40,417 bases of DNA from Bacteroidales bacterium (GTDB lineage: Bacteria; Bacteroidota; Bacteroidia; Bacteroidales; JAFGHD01), in the NCBI GenBank assembly GCA_016939365.1, contig JAFGHD010000019.1:1-40417 (forward strand). The letters run 5' to 3'. The stretch's first letter is position 1; the number at the start of each line of letters is the position of its first letter. Shown here piece after piece: positions 35,330 to 40,417 of this stretch. The translations under genes and the position numbers were made by a program. The notes beneath the pieces were generated by a model that ran no database searches, was not told the origin of the DNA, and saw nothing but the letters and a program-made list of their open reading frames with translations.

Positions 35330-36673
35330 TTACTTTTTAATCATTTTTTTGACGAGAAACTCATCAATCACATTTTCCAGTGTGGGATACCCGATCTCCT
35401 GAAGGTCATAATAGACGCGGGTGTTGGGTTTGTTGATCTTCACCACGCGGTTCAGGTCGATGGGGGTTCCGATGACCACGGAATCGCAGTCAGTTTTATT
35501 GATGGTAGCTTCAAGGTCCTTCAGTTGCTGGTCGCTGTACCCCATGGCAGGCAGGAGTGTGCCGATGTTGGGGTAGATGCGGAATGTCTCGGCCAGTTTT
35601 CCGACGGCAAAGGGTCTGGGATCGACCAGTTCCGTGGCTCCGAACTTACGTGCGGCGACCACGCCCGCCCCCAATTTCATTTCTCCGTGTGTCAGGGTGG
35701 GGCCGTCTTCGACCACCAGCACGCGTTTGCCCCGGATCACCTCCGGTTTGTCCACCATGATCGGAGAAGCTCCGTCGATGACGACGGCCCGGGGAGCCAC
35801 CTTTGCGATGCTTTCCCGTACCTGCTGGATGCCCTCCGGGGAGGCGCTGTCCATCTTATTGATCACCACCACATCGGCGATACGCAGGGTGACCTCTCCC
35901 GGATAATAACCCAACTCATGACCCGGCCGGTGGGGATCTACGACGGTGATGCACAGATCGGGAGTGTAGAACGGAAAGTCATTGTTCCCGCCATCCCAGA
36001 GGATCACATCACACCCATCCGGGTCCTGTTCGGCAGCCCTGAGGATGGCCTCGTAATCCACTCCCGCGTAGATCACATTGCCTCTCACCACGTGGGGTTC
36101 ATATTCCTCCATCTCCTCGATGGTGCACTTGTGCTTCTTCAGGTCTTCCAGGGTGGCGAAACGCTGCACCTTCTGGGCCGCCAGATCCCCGTATGGCATG
36201 GGATGCCGGATGGCCACCACCTTCAATCCTTTCTTCATCAGGTATTCAATAACCTTACGTGAGGTCTGGCTCTTACCGCAACCGGTTCTGACCGCACCCA
36301 CGGCGATCACCGGCCTGGTGCTTTTCACCATCGTCTCGCCAGGGCCGAGCAGCATGAAATTGGCGCCGGCCGCATTCACAACGGCACTTATCTGCATCAC
36401 CTTCTGGTAGGTCACATCGCTGTAAGCGAAAACACAATCATTGACATTATGGGCTTTGATCAGCTCCGGGAGCTCCTTCTCCGCATAGATGGGTATCCCG
36501 TCGGGATACATTTCCCCGGCCAGCACAGCAGGGTATTTTCTGCCATCAATATCCGGAATCTGCGCGGCCGTAAAGGCGACTACCCGGTAGTTCGCGTTGT
36601 TGCGGAAAAAGGTGTTGAAGTTGTGAAAATCCCTTCCCGCAGCCCCAATAATGATCACATTTCGCTTATCCAT
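35330..36673 (-). CDS. cpgS: Cyclic 2,3-diphosphoglycerate synthetase-like GTPase
   Basis: 447 residues, cytoplasmic. The N-terminal domain (1-115) begins MDKRNVIIIGAAGRDFHNFN, a Rossmann-like start, and has VFAYSDVTYQ. The P-loop domain has GAVRTGCGKSQTSRKV (126-141) with the phosphate loop GCGKS, WDGGNNDFPF (226-235), DPHRPGHELGYYPGE and the guanine motif NKMD (272-275). This matches the family named for the archaeal cyclic-diphosphoglycerate synthetase. In bacteria the family is widespread and the function is not established, so the symbol is by similarity only. It lies downstream of the GNAT/deacetylase gene (136 nt) but has its own good promoter. Confidence 0.82.
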   Translation of the reverse strand: MDKRNVIIIGAAGRDFHNFNTFFRNNANYRVVAFTAAQIPDIDGRKYPAVLAGEMYPDGIPIYAEKELPELIKAHNVNDCVFAYSDVTYQKVMQISAVVNAAGANFMLLGPGETMVKSTRPVIAVGAVRTGCGKSQTSRKVIEYLMKKGLKVVAIRHPMPYGDLAAQKVQRFATLEDLKKHKCTIEEMEEYEPHVVRGNVIYAGVDYEAILRAAEQDPDGCDVILWDGGNNDFPFYTPDLCITVVDPHRPGHELGYYPGEVTLRIADVVVINKMDSASPEGIQQVRESIAKVAPRAVVIDGASPIMVDKPEVIRGKRVLVVEDGPTLTHGEMKLGAGVVAARKFGATELVDPRPFAVGKLAETFRIYPNIGTLLPAMGYSDQQLKDLEATINKTDCDSVVIGTPIDLNRVVKINKPNTRVYYDLQEIGYPTLENVIDEFLVKKMIKK

Positions 36674-36737
36674 GTCTCTTTATTTTTATTTTTATTGATG
36701 AATGATGATTTTCAGCGACGGCCGGAAAAAATTTTTG

Positions 36738-36767
36738 CAAAGGTAAACCTTTAAGTATTCCTGTCAA
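36738..36767 (-). promoter_or_regulatory. Promoter of the cpgS-like gene
   Basis: Minus strand TTG (36767-36765), 19 nt, TACCTTTG (36745-36738), an exact Bacteroidota -33/-7 pair. It gives a leader of about 60 nt before the ATG at 36673. Confidence 0.6.
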
Positions 36768-36809
36768 GCCCGTCTGTGATTTTCACGTGGTTATTTATAC
36801 TGACGGAAA

Positions 36810-38582
36810 TCAGGTTTGCAAATTTAAACTGTCTGATTTCGTCAGTATACTCCGGGATCCGAAGAAGCCTGTAAAGAATGCCCTGGCATTGCTGCCCAGG
36901 GCCTGGATACGGTAACCACCTTCCTGTAGCACGAGGGTTGGGTGGTTCAGGTTTCCGATCATCCTGCCATTCTGTGTAAAATCACCAGAGGTGAGACCCC
37001 AGGTGCCGGTAGGATCGCTTTTCGCAGTATCCAGGCCGAGGGCAATCACCAGGAAATCGGGACCAAATCCCGACACTATCTCCAGTGCCCGGCCTAGGAC
37101 TTTCCGGTATTCTTCCGGGCGGGTTTGCTCCGGTAAAGGGAAATTCACATTATAACCGTATCCTGCTCCCTCTCCCTTCTCCTCCCGGAATCCTGAGAAA
37201 TAAGGGTATGCAAAGGAAGGATGGCCATGGATGGAAATGGTCAGCACATCATTCCGGTCATAAAAGATCTGTTGCTGGCCGTTGCCGTGGTGGAAATCGA
37301 TGTCCAGGATCGCCACCCTTCCAAACCGGCTCAGGTAGTTGGCTGCGATGGCGCAATTGTTGAAGTAGCAGAAGCCTCCGAAGACGAATTTTTCAGCATG
37401 ATGGCCCGGAGGCCGGGTCAGCACATATGCAGCCATGGTACCTCCCAGTATCTCGTCGGAGGCAGTCAGGACGCAATTCACCCCCCAGCGGGCAGCCAGG
37501 TAGGCATTCTGGTTGAGCGGAGTAAAGGTATCAATGCAATAGTAACCTGCTCTTACCGACAGCTCCTTCGGCGGACGGGCAGCATTCCGGATCGGGAAAA
37601 CATAGGGATACACCGACTTCCCCGGCGGAAGGTTGCGGCATACCCTTTTGAAATAACTGACATAACCGGAATCGTGCACATCAAGAATGAACTTTTCCGG
37701 GTATTCCTTCACTTCCCCCAACCGGAACAATCCGGTTTTTTCCAGCTCCCTGCGGATCCCCGCCACCCTGACCGGGGATTCCACGTATCCCCTTTCCCTC
37801 ACATGGTGGATCATGTGCTGATCATTGATAATCCAGAAGATCTTCCGTCTTTCAGGCAGAGTGGTTCTTACATTGAGGGCTTCTTCCTTTTTTCTGTAAC
37901 GGAACGGCCTGAGCCTTACCGGGTCCTCCCGGATGCTGTTGACCACTTTGCTGATGTATTCCACCGGACAGTAGTCTCTGTATTTCCGTTCCAGTATGGC
38001 CCTGACCACTTTCCGGGCGGTTTTTCCGGGAATGGAATCCCTTACCCCCAGGCCGTCGAACACAAGATACGGTGGGCCGTCGTCTTCGGGCTTCACCGGA
38101 GTCTCATACAGGGTATTTGCAATGGGTCGGGCGCCGTACCGCTCATAGAATGCCAGGCGCTTTTTGTTCTGGGTTATGGGGCCGGGATCCCTGTATAACG
38201 CCGGGTCGTCCGGAAGACACTCCAGGAAAATCCCAACGGAGCCCAGCGATTCAGCCTCCTCCCTCAGCCTTTCATAAAGAGATCCTCCTACGCCGGAAGA
38301 TGTCTTCCCGGGAGTCACCGCCAGAAAGTCAAGAAAACAGATTTTCAGGTCAGGCATGTGGAGAAAGAGGGCAAATCCACGTATGGCTTCATTCAGGTCA
38401 TCGGCAATAAACAAAATGGCCTGAAATTTATATTTGAGTGGATTGACCAGTTGCTCTTCCACCTCCTGTATCTTCTCCTCCCGAATATCGGGGAACTGCT
38501 CCCTGATGATCTGCCGAACCTTTTCCATGGCCCGGATATTGACATCCAGGTATGGATTCGAAATCTTACGGATTCTGAACAT
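36810..38582 (-). CDS. GNAT acetyltransferase - histone-deacetylase-superfamily fusion
   Basis: 590 residues from ATG 38582 (an in-frame codon at 38642 would add 20 unlikely residues). Residues about 45-165 look like a GNAT acetyltransferase (KYKFQAILFIADDLNEAIRGFALF, FLDFLAVTPGKTSSGVGGSLYERLREEA, RLAFYERYGARPI), with the SSGVGG loop in the acetyl-CoA position. Residues about 245-580 are a zinc deacetylase of the HDAC/acetylpolyamine-amidohydrolase/AcuC type: RPPGHHAEKF (His394, His395), ILDIDFHHGNGQQQIFY (Asp428, His430), IHGHPSFAYPYFSG with GEGAGYGYN, GLDTAKSDPTG (Asp518) and LQEGGY (Tyr557). All expected catalytic and metal residues are present. The substrate is unknown; the IHGxPxxxYPYFSG and GxGxGYNxNxPLP stretches lean to the polyamine-amidohydrolase branch. 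Confidence 0.88.
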   Translation of the reverse strand: MFRIRKISNPYLDVNIRAMEKVRQIIREQFPDIREEKIQEVEEQLVNPLKYKFQAILFIADDLNEAIRGFALFLHMPDLKICFLDFLAVTPGKTSSGVGGSLYERLREEAESLGSVGIFLECLPDDPALYRDPGPITQNKKRLAFYERYGARPIANTLYETPVKPEDDGPPYLVFDGLGVRDSIPGKTARKVVRAILERKYRDYCPVEYISKVVNSIREDPVRLRPFRYRKKEEALNVRTTLPERRKIFWIINDQHMIHHVRERGYVESPVRVAGIRRELEKTGLFRLGEVKEYPEKFILDVHDSGYVSYFKRVCRNLPPGKSVYPYVFPIRNAARPPKELSVRAGYYCIDTFTPLNQNAYLAARWGVNCVLTASDEILGGTMAAYVLTRPPGHHAEKFVFGGFCYFNNCAIAANYLSRFGRVAILDIDFHHGNGQQQIFYDRNDVLTISIHGHPSFAYPYFSGFREEKGEGAGYGYNVNFPLPEQTRPEEYRKVLGRALEIVSGFGPDFLVIALGLDTAKSDPTGTWGLTSGDFTQNGRMIGNLNHPTLVLQEGGYRIQALGSNARAFFTGFFGSRSILTKSDSLNLQT

Positions 38583-38721
38583 ACAGAGTATTTTAAAAAT
38601 ATGATTCCAGTGATAAAGATATAACAACCCACCGTGTCCCACGGATGATCATTCCACTCTCATAGCCAATCAGAAAATTCATCTGGTATCGGGTCATTAT
38701 TTCTATATCTCCCGCCTTGTT

Positions 38722-38729
38722 TATTTTTG
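38722..38729 (+). promoter_or_regulatory. Possible -7 box of argS
   Basis: TATTTTTG matches TAnnTTTG and lies only 7 nt before the ATG at 38736, so the transcript would be nearly leaderless. A near match, TTTC at 38700-38703, stands 18 nt upstream. Confidence 0.35.
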
Positions 38730-38735
38730 TGCACC

Positions 38736-40417
38736 ATGAGCGCGCCTGATTTCAAAAGCATCATAGCCGGAACCATCGCTGAGGCCATTTCTGAAGTATA
38801 TAGCGGGCAGGTGGATATTTCCGCTGTCTCACTGGAAAACACCCACCCTGGATTTGAGGGTGATTTTACCCTGGTGGTCTTTCCGTTACTGAGATTTTCC
38901 CGTAAACCGCCGGAAACCACTGCCGGTGAGATCGGCGATTATCTCCTGAGCCATCTCGATTTCATCGAAACGTTCCAGGTAATCAAAGGTTTTCTGAACA
39001 TCACACTGAAGCCACAGGCCTGGCTGGAATTCTTTATGGCCCATGCCACGGATGACTCTTTCGGGTATTCAGAATACCAGGGCGATGCGCCTGTCGTGAT
39101 CGAATACTCCTCACCCAACACGAACAAGCCGTTGCACCTGGGCCACATCCGGAACAACCTGCTGGGCTTTTCGCTTTCGCGCATCCTTCAAGCCACAGGA
39201 TGGAAGGTGGTCCGGGTCAACCTGGTGAATGACCGGGGGATACACATCAGCAAATCGATGCTGGCCTGGAGCCTCTGGGGTGAGGGCGAAACACCGGAAT
39301 CGGCAGGCATGAAGGGTGATCACCTGGTGGGAAAGTACTACGTGATGTTCGAGCAGGAGCAGCGCCGGCAGGTGGCAACACTCGTAGACCAGGGAGTTGA
39401 TCCCGAAGAGGCTCCCCAGAAGACCTCGCTCATGCAGAGCGCCCGGGATATGCTGCGCCGCTGGGAACAGGGCGAGCCGGAAGTGGTGGAGCTCTGGAAA
39501 ATGATGAACAGCTGGGTATATAAAGGCTTCGATGAAACCTACCGGAGGCTGGGCGTAGCATTCGATTATACCGATTATGAGTCGGAGACTTATCTGCGCG
39601 GAAAATCACTGGTGGACGAAGGTTTGGGCAAGGGTATTTTTAACAGGAGGGAGGACGGCTCTGTCTGGGCCGATCTGACCGCTGCCGGCATGGACGAGAA
39701 ACTGCTGCTGCGCTCCGATGGCACCTCGGTATACATCACCCAGGACCTGGGAACGGCACAGCTGAGGCACGACCGCCTCCACCCGGACATGCTCATCTAC
39801 GTGGTGGGCAATGAACAGATCTACCACTTCGATGTCCTGAAGCAGCTCCTGCGTATGCTGGGCCGCGGCTGGGCGGACGGCGTGCACCACCTCTCCTACG
39901 GGATGGTCGAGCTGCCGCACGGCCGGATGAAATCCCGCGAAGGCACCGTGGTGGATGCCGACGACCTGATGGACGAGATGACCCGCACCGCCCAAAAGAC
40001 CGCGGAAGAGCTGGGCAAGCTGAAGGATTTTAGCAGCGAGGAGCTGAAGAACCTCTACCGGATGGTCGGCCTCGCCGCACTGAAATACTTCATCCTGAAG
40101 GTTGATCCCAAAAAAAACATGCTGTTCAATCCCGAGGAGTCGATCGACTTCGACGGCAACACCGGACCGTTCATCCAGTACACATATGCCCGGATCCGTT
40201 CCCTGTTCCGGAAAGCCGGAAAGGATGACGGGAACTTCCTGCAAGATGTCAATCCGGAGGTGATCGATCTGCTGCCTGTGGAACGGGAGATGCTCCACCT
40301 CATATACGACTTTCCGCAGACGGTCAGGGCAGCGGCAGATGCGCTGAATCCGGCCCTGATCGCCAACCACTGCTATGATCTGGTGAAGAAATACAACAGC
40401 TATTACCAGGACAACCC
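38736..40417 (+). CDS. argS: Arginyl-tRNA synthetase (3' end outside the window)
   Basis: A class I synthetase charging tRNA-Arg, cytoplasmic. 560 codons are present before the edge; family proteins are about 580-600 residues, so only a short C-terminal piece is missing. The N-terminal Arg-specific domain (about 1-110) has GDFTLVVFPLLRFSRKPPE. The active site has YSSPNTNKPLHLGHIRNN (HIGH-type HLGH, residues 134-137), VNLVNDRGIHISKSM, TQDLGTAQLRHDR, VVGNEQIYHF and GRMKSREGTVVDADDL (the KMSK-like loop, near residue 396). The anticodon-binding region begins at IDFDGNTGPFIQYTYARIRSLFRK. The start codon follows the box above by 7 nt. Confidence 0.97.
   Translation, partial: MSAPDFKSIIAGTIAEAISEVYSGQVDISAVSLENTHPGFEGDFTLVVFPLLRFSRKPPETTAGEIGDYLLSHLDFIETFQVIKGFLNITLKPQAWLEFFMAHATDDSFGYSEYQGDAPVVIEYSSPNTNKPLHLGHIRNNLLGFSLSRILQATGWKVVRVNLVNDRGIHISKSMLAWSLWGEGETPESAGMKGDHLVGKYYVMFEQEQRRQVATLVDQGVDPEEAPQKTSLMQSARDMLRRWEQGEPEVVELWKMMNSWVYKGFDETYRRLGVAFDYTDYESETYLRGKSLVDEGLGKGIFNRREDGSVWADLTAAGMDEKLLLRSDGTSVYITQDLGTAQLRHDRLHPDMLIYVVGNEQIYHFDVLKQLLRMLGRGWADGVHHLSYGMVELPHGRMKSREGTVVDADDLMDEMTRTAQKTAEELGKLKDFSSEELKNLYRMVGLAALKYFILKVDPKKNMLFNPEESIDFDGNTGPFIQYTYARIRSLFRKAGKDDGNFLQDVNPEVIDLLPVEREMLHLIYDFPQTVRAAADALNPALIANHCYDLVKKYNSYYQDN

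Noticed and set aside
35525-36262. 245-codon open frame on the plus strand
   Set aside because: It is the antisense of the cpgS-like GTPase gene.
37221-38198. 325-codon open frame on the plus strand
   Set aside because: It is the antisense of the GNAT/deacetylase fusion, whose metal-binding motifs are all in order on the minus strand.
1-40417. CRISPR arrays, tRNA or rRNA genes, insertion sequences, phage genes
   Set aside because: I looked for regular direct repeats, T-loop-like GTTCRA stems, transposase motifs and integrase signatures and saw none that hold.

Overview
The window is chromosomal DNA of a Bacteroidota bacterium, probably Bacteroidales or Marinilabiliales-like; I cannot name a genus. 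The evidence is several proteins with C-terminal type IX secretion (T9SS) sorting domains, the gliding lipoprotein GldH beside ricT and holB, a SusC/SusD pair, TonB-dependent receptors with carboxypeptidase-like N-terminal domains, and promoter-like sequences of the TTG...TAnnTTTG type. I saw no phage, insertion sequence, CRISPR array, rRNA or tRNA.

Layout. 1-2046: the tail of an upstream frame, a T9SS-sorted beta-propeller-like protein, and about 600 bases of AT-richer DNA that looks non-coding or decayed. 2047-7435: purine nucleoside phosphorylase, a membrane-anchored SGNH-like protein, a small unknown protein and a TonB-dependent receptor. 7609-11780: exonuclease VII (xseA-xseB), then a GtrB-like glycosyltransferase paired with a polytopic membrane protein. 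12063-17280: a T9SS export cluster, made of a C10 (streptopain-type) protease with three CUB domains, a second T9SS cargo protein, and a collapsed remnant of a T9SS type B (CHU_C) protein. 17383-18715: a thioredoxin-fold protein and a DUF3332 lipoprotein. 18696-21656 (minus): holB-ricT-gldH.

21789-33750 is an alpha-glucan (starch/glycogen-like) utilization locus built around a divergent promoter region. Leftward lie a T9SS-sorted modular protein with three related beta-sandwich repeats and a T9SS-sorted GH13 amylase. Rightward lie a small outer-membrane barrel protein, SusC, SusD and a GH13 lipoprotein resembling SusG. The inferred scheme is that secreted and surface amylases cut the glucan, the repeat protein binds it, SusD/SusC import oligosaccharides, and the lipoprotein amylase trims them. 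No SusE/F homologue or dedicated regulator is visible.

33761-40417: pyrI and pyrB (pyrimidine synthesis), a cyclic-2,3-diphosphoglycerate-synthetase-like GTPase, a GNAT/histone-deacetylase-superfamily fusion (minus strand), and the 5' part of argS running off the right edge.

Most notable: the acetyltransferase-deacetylase fusion; a perfect 33-nt palindrome inside the signal-peptide codons of the SusG-like gene; a sharply bounded patch of foreign codon usage inside susD; the T9SS-exported arm of the glucan locus; and the internally deleted T9SS type B gene. All family names rest on reading motifs by eye; no database search was possible.
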